Shown in pieces: positions 1 to 8,003 of a DNA stretch of 64,000 bases. Position numbers and translations under genes: made by a program. Below the pieces are notes generated by a model that searched no databases, had not been told where the DNA came from, and saw only the letters and a list, made by a program, of their open reading frames with translations. Positions within the stretch are counted from its first letter, which is position 1; every line of letters begins with the position of its first letter. This stretch comes from Pseudomonas tritici (GTDB lineage Bacteria > Pseudomonadota > Gammaproteobacteria > Pseudomonadales > Pseudomonadaceae), in assembly GCF_014268275.3 (NCBI RefSeq), contig NZ_CP077084.1:6176196-6240195 (forward strand). Direction: 5' to 3'.

Positions 1-79
1 GGCGGCGAGCGCCTTCGAGGATTCGCTCACCAGGGACTAGCTCCAGCACGGCGCCGGAAGGTTGCAGGGTTACACGCAT
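1..79 (-). CDS. Ferredoxin/flavodoxin-reductase-like protein, N-terminal fragment (cut by window edge)
   Basis: Only the first 26 codons lie in the window. They read [20 protein letters not shown] and continue to the edge. This resembles the start of a plant-type 2Fe-2S ferredoxin domain as found in the Pseudomonas CDP-6-deoxy-glucoseen-reductase-like oxidoreductases encoded next to ubiD. The cysteine cluster would lie beyond the edge and is not seen. The ATG shares a base with the ubiD stop (TGATG), so the gene is probably translated together with ubiD. A role as electron-transfer partner (Fre-like flavin reductase) is inferred from the family and position only. Confidence 0.6.
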   Translation of the reverse strand, partial: MRVTLQPSGAVLELVPGERILEGARR

Positions 80-1545
80 CAATCTATTCCCAATTCTTTC
101 CAGATCGCATCGACACGGGCGGTGACGGCTTCATCCTTGACGATTACCCGGCCCCATTCGCGGGTGGTTTCACCCGGCCATTTGTGGGTGGCGTCCAGGC
201 CCATCTTCGAACCCAGGCCCGACACTGGCGAGGCGAAATCGAGGTAGTCGATCGGCGTGTTGTCGATCATCACCGTATCGCGCTTGGGGTCCATGCGCGT
301 GGTGATGGCCCAGATCACGTCGTTCCAATCGCGGGCATTGATGTCGTCGTCGGTGACAATAACGAACTTGGTGTACATGAACTGTCGCAAAAACGACCAC
401 ACACCGAGCATTACCCGCTTGGCATGGCCTGGGTACGACTTCTTCATGGTCACGATGGCCATGCGGTACGAGCAGCCTTCCGGCGGCAGGTAGAAGTCGG
501 TGATCTCCGGGAATTGCTTTTGGAGGATCGGCACGAACACTTCGTTCAGCGCCACACCCAAAATAGCCGGCTCATCTGGCGGACGGCCGGTGTAGGTGCT
601 GTGGTAGATCGGCTTGATCCGATGAGTGATGCGCTCGACGGTGAACACCGGGAAGCTGTCGACTTCGTTGTAATAGCCAGTGTGGTCGCCGTACGGCCCT
701 TCATCGGCCATCTCGCCCGGATGAATCACGCCTTCGAGGATGATTTCGGCAGTGGCCGGCACTTGCAGGTCGTTGCCACGGCACTTCACCAGTTCGGTGC
801 GGTTGCCGCGCAGCAGGCCGGCGAACGCATATTCGGAGAGGCTGTCCGGCACCGGGGTCACGGCGCCGAGGATGGTGGCCGGGTCGGCACCCAGGGCCAC
901 GGAAACCGGGAACGGCTTGCCGGGGTGCTTTTCACACCACTCGCGGAAGTCCAGGGCGCCGCCACGGTGGCTCAACCAACGCATGATCACCTTGTTGCGG
1001 CCGATCACTTGCTGACGGTAGATACCGAGGTTCTGGCGGTCTTTGTTCGGGCCTTTGGTGACGGTCAGGCCCCAGGTGATCAGCGGGCCAACGTCGCCTG
1101 GCCAACAGGTCTGCACGGGCAGCATGCCGAGGTCGACGTCATCGCCTTCGATGACGACTTCCTGGCACACCGCGTCCTTGACCACCTTTGGAGCCATGGC
1201 AATGATCTTGCGGAAGATTGGCAGCTTCGACCAGGCATCCTTCAGCCCCTTGGGCGGCTCGGGCTCCTTGAGGAAGGCCAGCAGCTTGCCGATCTCGCGC
1301 AGTTCGCTGACCGCCTCGGCACCCATGCCAAACGCCACGCGTTCAGGCGTGCCGAACAGGTTGCCGAGCACCGGGATATCAAAGCCGGTCGGGTTCTCGA
1401 ACAGCAGCGCCGGACCCTTGTTGCGTAGGGTACGGTCGCAAATCTCAGTCATTTCCAGCACCGGGGAAATCGGCATCTGGATACGTTTCAACTCTCCGCG
1501 CTGCTCAAGTTGCTGCACGAAATCCCGAAGATCCTTGAATTTCAT
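79..1545 (-). CDS. ubiD: 4-hydroxy-3-polyprenylbenzoate decarboxylase UbiD
   Basis: This is the prenylated-FMN-dependent decarboxylase that removes the carboxyl group from 4-hydroxy-3-polyprenylbenzoate in ubiquinone synthesis. It is 488 residues, normal for the family. The NLGIYRQQ segment near residue 172 and the motif [11 protein letters not shown] near residue 282 belong to the UbiD cofactor and active-site region. I chose the ATG that gives MKFKDLRDF, the usual N-terminus; a GTG four codons upstream is also open. The ribosome site is weak (GGTGG). A reductase-like gene follows with a TGATG overlap. The UbiX partner that makes prenyl-FMN is not in the window. Confidence 0.95.
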   Translation of the reverse strand: MKFKDLRDFVQQLEQRGELKRIQMPISPVLEMTEICDRTLRNKGPALLFENPTGFDIPVLGNLFGTPERVAFGMGAEAVSELREIGKLLAFLKEPEPPKGLKDAWSKLPIFRKIIAMAPKVVKDAVCQEVVIEGDDVDLGMLPVQTCWPGDVGPLITWGLTVTKGPNKDRQNLGIYRQQVIGRNKVIMRWLSHRGGALDFREWCEKHPGKPFPVSVALGADPATILGAVTPVPDSLSEYAFAGLLRGNRTELVKCRGNDLQVPATAEIILEGVIHPGEMADEGPYGDHTGYYNEVDSFPVFTVERITHRIKPIYHSTYTGRPPDEPAILGVALNEVFVPILQKQFPEITDFYLPPEGCSYRMAIVTMKKSYPGHAKRVMLGVWSFLRQFMYTKFVIVTDDDINARDWNDVIWAITTRMDPKRDTVMIDNTPIDYLDFASPVSGLGSKMGLDATHKWPGETTREWGRVIVKDEAVTARVDAIWKELGID

Positions 1546-1650
1546 TAACCATGCCACCCGTAAAATAGGCGTACATCCTACCTGCTATGACGGCGGCTGG
1601 CAGCTTATCGCGGTGCATTTGGGTACAGAGAATGCTTAAAAAACCGACGA

Positions 1651-1680
1651 AAAAAAATGGCGCCCCTGAGGGCGCCATTC
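1651..1680 (-). terminator. Rho-independent terminator after rho
   Basis: Read on the minus strand, a perfect GC-rich stem (ATGGCGCCC / GGGCGCCAT with a short TCAG-type loop) is followed by a run of seven T. It lies about 20 bases after the rho stop codon, so it should end the rho transcript before ubiD. ubiD would then need its own promoter in the 105 bases beyond the hairpin. Confidence 0.85.
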
Positions 1681-1701
1681 TTTCGGACCTGAAACGTCGT
1701 A

Positions 1702-2947
<1,246 letters not shown>

Positions 2948-2961
<14 letters not shown>

Positions 2962-2980
2962 ATAGGAATGACGTAATCAT
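2948..2980 (-). other. Short upstream reading frame overlapping the rho start
   Basis: An ATG 19 bases upstream of the rho ATG opens a frame of ten codons ([10 protein letters not shown]) that ends at TGA inside rho codon 5, in a different frame. Neither this ATG nor the rho ATG has a recognisable Shine-Dalgarno sequence. It may be chance, or it may couple or limit rho translation. Its existence is read directly; its use is speculative. Confidence 0.25.
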
Positions 2981-2995
2981 TTATGGAGGGGGGAA

Positions 2996-3014
2996 ATTAA
3001 GCTTTTGGCTTAAT
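2996..3014 (-). promoter_or_regulatory. Hairpin in the rho leader
   Basis: A perfect 7-base inverted repeat (ATTAAGC / GCTTAAT, 5-base loop) lies 35 to 53 bases before the rho ATG, in an AT-rich patch of an otherwise GC-rich region. Rho is autoregulated in other bacteria through its leader, so a structured leader is plausible. No function can be assigned from sequence alone. Confidence 0.35.
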
Positions 3015-3157
3015 GAGGCCGCGCCGCAGAGAAGGCGACAGGATCGCGTACTAATCGAAAAGGAATGCGTCGGCGACGGCTTGCAGGGGGCAGTGGAGAA
3101 ACCAGTGCGGGGCCGAATGTACCACCTGAATTTCGGAGCGTCTAGCCCTGTTTTACG

Positions 3158-3187
3158 AAAAAGCCCCGCGATTTGCGGGGCTTTTTT
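3158..3187. terminator. Terminator after trxA
   Basis: A CCCCGCG ATTT GCGGGG-type stem is flanked by an A-run on one side and a T-run on the other, so it can work in both directions. On the minus strand it starts 9 bases after the trxA stop codon and ends in T residues. It should isolate trxA from rho downstream. Confidence 0.85.
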
Positions 3188-3195
3188 GACGACGC

Positions 3196-3525
3196 TTAGA
3201 TGTTCGCGTCGAGGAAAGCTTGCAGCTGAGACTTCGACAGCGCGCCTACTTTAGTGGCTTCGACGTTGCCGTTCTTGAACAGCATCAGGGTCGGAATACC
3301 ACGCACGCCGTGCTTGGCCGGGGTTTCCTGGTTGTCGTCGATGTTCAGCTTGGCAATGGTCAGCTTGCCTTCGTAAGTGGTTGCAATGTCGTCCAGGACT
3401 GGAGCGATCATTTTGCAAGGGCCGCACCACTCAGCCCAGTAGTCAACCAGCACCGGGCCTTGAGCCTTGAGTACTTCGGCCTCAAAGGTCGCGTCGGTGA
3501 CGTGCTTGATAAGATCGTTGCTCAT
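3196..3525 (-). CDS. trxA: Thioredoxin 1
   Basis: Thioredoxin is the small cytoplasmic dithiol protein that reduces disulfides in ribonucleotide reductase and other targets, with electrons from thioredoxin reductase. The protein is 109 residues. The redox motif WCGPCK has its cysteines at residues 34 and 37, and the cis-proline loop RGIPTLM follows. The chosen start (MSNDLIKHV) has a good GGAGAC ribosome site; a frame extension of 14 codons upstream is unlikely to be translated. A possible -10 (TATGAT, 3563-3568) would give a leader of about 35 bases. The gene appears monocistronic, with its own terminator. Confidence 0.97.
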   Translation of the reverse strand: MSNDLIKHVTDATFEAEVLKAQGPVLVDYWAEWCGPCKMIAPVLDDIATTYEGKLTIAKLNIDDNQETPAKHGVRGIPTLMLFKNGNVEATKVGALSKSQLQAFLDANI

Positions 3526-3646
3526 GGATGTCTCCGGATTGTAAGCAAAAAAAACGTGGCCCATCATAGCCGCCCTTCCCCCGTTCAGGAAGCCGCCTCT
3601 GATTGAGTCTTGCTATGGTGCCGCATGAGTTTGGGTATCGCCCCAC

Positions 3647-4342
3647 TCAGGGGGTTACGGGAGTCACGAAAGCGATACCCGTGCGCAACGCCGCATTGCG
3701 CACGTGTTCCTGCATGGTTTTCTGCGCCGCCGCACTGGCGCGCCGGGCCAGGGCACGCACTATCCTGCGGTGCTCCTGCCAGGTTTCCATGGCCCGCTCC
3801 GGCCGGATGAACGGTAGTTTCTGGCTCTCCAGGAACACTTCGGCACTCGCACTCAAAATACTCACCATCGCCTGATTACCACTGGCCAGCAGGATGCGTT
3901 GGTGAAATTCGAAGTCCAGCCTGGCAGCCGCCTCGAAGTCGCCGGCCTTGAGCACCTTGCGCATGGCCTCGACGTTGTCCTCCAGGCTGTCCAGCTCATC
4001 GAGGGTCAAGGTCACCGCCGCCAACCCCGCTGCAAAGCCTTCAAGGGCGTAGCGCAACTGGAAGATATCCAGCGGCGTGGCCTGTGCCGCGAACGGCCAG
4101 GCAAACCCCGGCGACTCGTCAGCAGCCTGTACAAACACGCCCTTGCCCGGCTGCACATTGACCACGCCCAAGGCGCTCAGGGACGACAACGCCTCGCGCA
4201 ACGACGCCCGGCTCACGCCCAACTGCAGCGCAAGATCGCGCTGGGACGGCAAGGCATCGCCCGGCCCGAAGCCTTGCTCCTTGATCAGTTTGCGGATGGC
4301 CTGCAGGGCCGCTTCCGGTACGGCTTGGGCGATGGAATTCAT
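3647..4342 (-). CDS. FadR/GntR-family transcriptional regulator of the adjacent amino acid ABC transporter
   Basis: A 231-residue regulator. Residues 10-75 form a GntR winged helix-turn-helix (LPSQRDLALQLGVSRASLRE at 31-50). The rest is an FCD ligand-binding domain with the spaced histidines seen in FEFHQR, QEHRRIV and MQEHVRN, which in this family usually bind a metal and an organic acid. It is divergent from the ABC transporter genes over a 255-base spacer containing a candidate operator (4470-4484). It therefore probably controls that operon and itself. The start at MNSIAQ fits the family N-terminus; the open frame extends 43 codons further upstream without domain homology. The ligand cannot be told from sequence. 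Confidence 0.85.
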   Translation of the reverse strand: MNSIAQAVPEAALQAIRKLIKEQGFGPGDALPSQRDLALQLGVSRASLREALSSLSALGVVNVQPGKGVFVQAADESPGFAWPFAAQATPLDIFQLRYALEGFAAGLAAVTLTLDELDSLEDNVEAMRKVLKAGDFEAAARLDFEFHQRILLASGNQAMVSILSASAEVFLESQKLPFIRPERAMETWQEHRRIVRALARRASAAAQKTMQEHVRNAALRTGIAFVTPVTP

Positions 4343-4469
4343 AGAAAACTCAATGTTCCAGTCAACTGAGCGGCTAGTTGTAAAGCTATTCGGGGCGGGC
4401 GGCAAGCCACGCCCCAAAGGGGCTCGCCAGGTTTTACCGGCGCTCGAAAAGGGTGCGAAACGCCGAGTC

Positions 4470-4484
4470 ACTGTTCAGACCAGT
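4470..4484. promoter_or_regulatory. Candidate GntR-family operator between regulator and transporter
   Basis: The sequence ACTGTTCAGACCAGT is a 15-base imperfect palindrome (12 of the 14 non-central positions match). It lies roughly midway between the divergent start codons at 4342 and 4598. FadR-subfamily regulators bind short palindromes of the TGGT...ACCA type, which this resembles. The match was made by eye and has not been scored. Confidence 0.4.
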
Positions 4485-4597
4485 AAGACCACGGAAGCTC
4501 AACAAATCCCGGCCTCGCAGACGATTCCAGAGGTAATGGCATGGGCTGTGCACTGAGCAAATCCAGAAAATTCCTTCGCCCTTCTCGGAGAGTTGCC

Positions 4598-5383
4598 ATG
4601 ACCAAGCGCTACAGCGCCCTGCTTACTGCCCTGTTTGCCAGCCTGATGCTGAGCCAGGCACCCGCCCAGGCCAATGGTCTGGACGACATCGTTGCCCGTG
4701 GCACCCTCAAGGTCGCCGTGCCCCAGGACTTCCCGCCGTTCGGCTCGGTCGGCCCCGACATGAAGCCGCGTGGCCTGGACATCGACACCGCCAAGCTGCT
4801 GGCCGACCAACTCAAGGTCAAGCTGGAACTGACCCCGGTCAACAGCACCAACCGTATCCCGTTCCTCACCACCGGTAAGGTCGACCTGGTGATTTCCAGC
4901 CTGGGTAAAAACGCCGAGCGCGAAAAGGTCATCGACTTCTCCAAGGCCTACGCACCGTTCTACCTGGCTGTGTTCGGTCCGCCTGATGCCGCCGTCAGTA
5001 CCCTGGACGATCTCAAGGGCAAGACCATCAGCGTGACCCGTGGCGCTATCGAAGACATCGAGCTGACTGCCGTCGCGCCCAAAGAGGCGACCATCAAGCG
5101 CTTCGAAGACAACAACTCGACCATCGCCGCCTACCTGGCCGGCCAGGTCGACCTGATCGCCAGCGGCAACGTGGTGATGGTGGCGATCAGCGAACGCAAC
5201 CCGAAACGCGTGCCTGCACTGAAAGTGAAGCTCAAGGACTCGCCGGTGTACGTGGGCGTGAACAAGAACGAGCCGGCGCTGCTGGAGAAGGTCAACCAGA
5301 TCCTGGTCGCTGCTAAAGCCGATGGCAGCCTGGAAAAGAACGCGATGCAGTGGCTCAAAGAACCATTGCCTGCCGACCTCTAA
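4598..5383 (+). CDS. Polar amino acid ABC transporter, periplasmic substrate-binding protein
   Basis: A 261-residue solute-binding protein of family 3 (SBP_bac_3). It starts with a signal peptide (MTKRYSALLTALFASLMLSQ, cleavage after AQA near residue 25). The domain core GTLKVAVPQDFPPFG, DIDTAKLLADQL and ITSTGKVDLVIS-like segments follow the usual order. The ATG has an upstream GGAGAG. It is the first gene of an operon with two permeases and an ATPase, 15 bases before the first permease. The family binds polar or acidic amino acids or opines; the exact substrate is unknown. The divergent FadR-type regulator suggests induction by the substrate. Confidence 0.9.
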   Translation: MTKRYSALLTALFASLMLSQAPAQANGLDDIVARGTLKVAVPQDFPPFGSVGPDMKPRGLDIDTAKLLADQLKVKLELTPVNSTNRIPFLTTGKVDLVISSLGKNAEREKVIDFSKAYAPFYLAVFGPPDAAVSTLDDLKGKTISVTRGAIEDIELTAVAPKEATIKRFEDNNSTIAAYLAGQVDLIASGNVVMVAISERNPKRVPALKVKLKDSPVYVGVNKNEPALLEKVNQILVAAKADGSLEKNAMQWLKEPLPADL

Positions 5384-5398
5384 AAGCGGAGCTGATTC

Positions 5399-6067
5399 AT
5401 GGCGTATCAATTCGACTTTTTGCCGGTGCTGGCCAATACCGACCTGCTGTTGCGCGGTGCGCTGTTCACCCTTGAACTGACAGCCATTGGCGCGATTCTC
5501 GGCGTAGCGTTGGGCACCGTAGGCGCGGTGGTGCGGGCCTGGAAGATCCAGCCGTTTGCGTGGTTCTTCGGTGTGTACGTCGAGTTGATCCGCAACACGC
5601 CGTTCCTGGTGCAGTTGTTCTTCATCTTCTTCGGCCTGCCGTCCCTGGGACTGAAGATCACCGAATGGCAAGCCGCCGTACTGGCGATGGTGATCAACCT
5701 GGGGGCCTATTCCACCGAGATCATCCGCGCCGGCATCCAGGCGATTCCACGCGGGCAGTTGGAAGCTGCCGCAGCGCTGGCGATGACACGCTTCGAAGCG
5801 TTCCGCCACGTGGTGCTGCTGCCGGCGCTGGGCAAGGTGTGGCCGGCCCTGAGCAGCCAGATCATCATTGTGATGCTCGGTTCGGCAGTGTGTTCACAGA
5901 TCGCCACTGAAGAGCTGAGCTTCGCCGCCAACTTTATCCAGTCGCGCAATTTCCGCGCTTTTGAAACCTATGCCCTGACCACCTTGGTGTACCTGTGCAT
6001 GGCGCTGATGATTCGCCAGTTGCTCAACTGGATCGGCCGCCGGTTTGTGATGAGGAACAGCCGATGA
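5399..6067 (+). CDS. Amino acid ABC transporter permease (HisM/GlnP type), first subunit
   Basis: A 222-residue inner-membrane permease with about five transmembrane helices. It has the family EAA-type loop (QLEAAAALAMTRFEAFRHVVLP region, residues about 120-142) that docks with the ATPase, and the ELIRNTPFLVQLFF segment near residue 62 typical of His/Glu/Gln permeases. An AGCGGAG ribosome site precedes the ATG. Its stop overlaps the next permease start by ATGA, so the two subunits should be made in equal amounts and form a heterodimeric channel. Confidence 0.92.
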   Translation: MAYQFDFLPVLANTDLLLRGALFTLELTAIGAILGVALGTVGAVVRAWKIQPFAWFFGVYVELIRNTPFLVQLFFIFFGLPSLGLKITEWQAAVLAMVINLGAYSTEIIRAGIQAIPRGQLEAAAALAMTRFEAFRHVVLLPALGKVWPALSSQIIIVMLGSAVCSQIATEELSFAANFIQSRNFRAFETYALTTLVYLCMALMIRQLLNWIGRRFVMRNSR

Positions 6068-6714
6068 GTGATTTCTCTTTCTGGGACATCGTGCGCAACC
6101 TGCTCACGGGCCTGCAATGGACGCTGTTGCTGTCGCTGGTGGCGTTTGTGGGTGGCGGCGTGATCGGCTTGCTGGTGATGACCATGCGCATCAGCCGCAA
6201 GGCGTTCCCGCGCAACGTTGCGCGCACCTATATCGAACTGTTCCAGGGCACGCCGCTGCTGATGCAGTTGTTCCTGGTGTTTTTCGGCGTTGCTCTGCTG
6301 GGTGTGGATATCTCGCCCTGGCTCGCGGCGGCAATCGCCCTGACCTTGTTTACCAGCGCCTACCTGGCTGAAATCTGGCGCGGCTGCGTCGACTCCATCG
6401 CCCACGGGCAATGGGAAGCGTCGGCCAGCCTGGCGCTCAACCCGCTTGAACAACTGCGCTACGTGATCCTGCCCCAAGCCCTGCGCATCGCCGTGGCGCC
6501 CACCGTGGGCTTCTCGGTGCAGGTGGTCAAAGGCACCGCCGTGACCTCGATCATCGGCTTTACCGAACTGACCAAGACCGGCGGCATGCTCGCCAATGCC
6601 ACCTTCGAGCCCTTCATGGTCTACGGCCTGGTAGCGCTTGGTTACTTTTTGCTCTGCTACCCCCTATCCCTCAGTGCGCGCTACCTGGAAAGGAGACTGC
6701 ATGCCTCTGCTTAG
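6064..6714 (+). CDS. Amino acid ABC transporter permease, second subunit
   Basis: A 216-residue membrane protein homologous to the preceding permease, with the segment TYIELFQGTPLLMQLFLVFFG and an EASASLALNPLEQLRYVILP-like coupling loop. The start (MSDFSFWDI) overlaps the previous stop by ATGA. Its last 14 bases overlap the ATPase gene. Together with the first permease it should form the transmembrane channel of the importer. Confidence 0.92.
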   Translation: MSDFSFWDIVRNLLTGLQWTLLLSLVAFVGGGVIGLLVMTMRISRKAFPRNVARTYIELFQGTPLLMQLFLVFFGVALLGVDISPWLAAAIALTLFTSAYLAEIWRGCVDSIAHGQWEASASLALNPLEQLRYVILPQALRIAVAPTVGFSVQVVKGTAVTSIIGFTELTKTGGMLANATFEPFMVYGLVALGYFLLCYPLSLSARYLERRLHASA

Positions 6715-7432
6715 AATTTCCGCCCTGCATAAGTATTACGGCGATCACCACGTACTCAAGGGCATCGACCTGACCGTTGAAGAAGGCCAGGTGGTGGCGA
6801 TCATCGGTCGCAGCGGCTCGGGTAAATCCACACTACTGCGCACCCTCAACGGCCTGGAATCGATCAACGACGGCGTGATTGAAGTCGACGGCGAATACCT
6901 CGACGCCGCCCGCGCTGACCTGCGCAGCCTGCGGCAGAAAGTCGGCATGGTGTTCCAGCAGTTCAACCTGTTCCCGCACCTGACCGTCGGCGAAAACGTG
7001 ATGCTCGCGCCGCAAGTCGTCCAAAAAGTGCCCAAGGCCAAGGCTGCGCTGCTGGCCAAGCAAATGCTGGAGCGCGTCGGGCTGGGGGAGAAATTCGACG
7101 CCTTCCCCGATCGCCTGTCCGGCGGACAGCAGCAACGTGTGGCGATTGCCCGCGCACTGGCGATGTCGCCCAAGGTGCTGCTGTGCGATGAAATCACCTC
7201 GGCCCTCGACCCAGAACTGGTCAATGAGGTGCTCAGTGTGGTGCGCCAACTGGCCAAGGACGGCATGACCCTGATCATGGTGACCCACGAGATGCGCTTT
7301 GCGCGGGAAGTCGGCGACAAGCTGGTGTTCATGCACCAGGGCAAGGTGCATGAAGTGGGTGACCCAAAGCAGCTGTTCGCCAACCCGCAAACTGCCGAAC
7401 TGGCCAACTTCATCGGCTCTACGGAACAGTAG
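6701..7432 (+). CDS. Amino acid ABC transporter ATP-binding protein
   Basis: A 243-residue ABC ATPase that powers the importer from the cytoplasmic side. It has Walker A GRSGSGKST at 36-44, the signature LSGGQQQR at 139-146, Walker B LLCDE ending at residues 163-164, and the switch histidine in MVTHEM near 196. The Q-loop VFQQFNLFPH is characteristic of polar amino acid importers (GlnQ/HisP type). It is the last gene of the operon. Its end overlaps, tail to tail, the end of the pilus gene on the other strand by 14 bases, and no terminator is visible between them. Confidence 0.95.
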   Translation: MPLLRISALHKYYGDHHVLKGIDLTVEEGQVVAIIGRSGSGKSTLLRTLNGLESINDGVIEVDGEYLDAARADLRSLRQKVGMVFQQFNLFPHLTVGENVMLAPQVVQKVPKAKAALLAKQMLERVGLGEKFDAFPDRLSGGQQQRVAIARALAMSPKVLLCDEITSALDPELVNEVLSVVRQLAKDGMTLIMVTHEMRFAREVGDKLVFMHQGKVHEVGDPKQLFANPQTAELANFIGSTEQ

Positions 7433-8003
7433 GACTGACCAGTACGAATTGGCCATGCCCCTCCAGCAGCACCTCCCGGCGCACCGAGAGGGCATCGGCG
7501 GGCAAGTGAACCTCAACCTCTACCTGGGCCGTCAACCGGCGGCCCATCATTGGCACACCGGCTGCGCTCGCAACCAATGTGCGGCCAGGTAACAGCCGCC
7601 CGTCAGCCGTTTCATCGGTTTGCCACGCCACCGGCCTGCCGTCGACCTGAGCCCGCCTCAGGCTCAACATGAAGCGTCCTTGTCGGCCAAACTGAAAACC
7701 CTGGGCATCGGCAGGCGCACCACTGAAGCGCAATGCCATTGCCGCCGGGTTGGCGCAGAGCACGCTTAGGTGCAGCGTACGCTGCGTATCCAGCCTCAGC
7801 GTCGAGCGACCGGACGACGTTTGCGAGGGACGAATTACCCCGTAATCGACCCGGGGCTCGCTCAAGGTCATCCGGCAGTCTTCAGCCCGCGCCTGGTTCA
7901 CCAGCAGGGCGACTACCACCAGACACACGCCAGCGGCACGCGGGCCGTACATCCGTTCAGCGAACATGGCATACCACGGGTGCGGTGTCGTAGAGTTGGT
8001 CAT
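7419..8003 (-). CDS. DUF1120-like minor pilin or tip subunit of the chaperone-usher cluster
   Basis: A 194-residue secreted protein, last in the pilus operon. A signal peptide (GPRAAGVCLVVVALLVNQARA) precedes EDCRMTLSEP. Two cysteines (in EDC and VLC) and the segment VDYGVIRPSQ resemble the DUF1120 pilin encoded first in the cluster (CNLSLAGGGIVDYGIIPSGS), so the two are probably distant paralogues. The longest frame overlaps the usher gene by 47 bases. Internal ATGs at 7967 and 7952 give tidier signal peptides, and the latter starts just after the usher stop, so the start is uncertain. A tip adhesin role is inferred from gene order. Confidence 0.65.
   Translation of the reverse strand: MTNSTTPHPWYAMFAERMYGPRAAGVCLVVVALLVNQARAEDCRMTLSEPRVDYGVIRPSQTSSGRSTLRLDTQRTLHLSVLCANPAAMALRFSGAPADAQGFQFGRQGRFMLSLRRAQVDGRPVAWQTDETADGRLLPGRTLVASAAGVPMMGRRLTAQVEVEVHLPADALSVRREVLLEGHGQFVLVSPTVP

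Noticed and set aside
184..1428. 414-codon open frame antisense to ubiD
   Set aside because: No domain similarity; composition (many H, V, G, R) is typical of the complement of GC-biased coding sequence; ubiD is certain.
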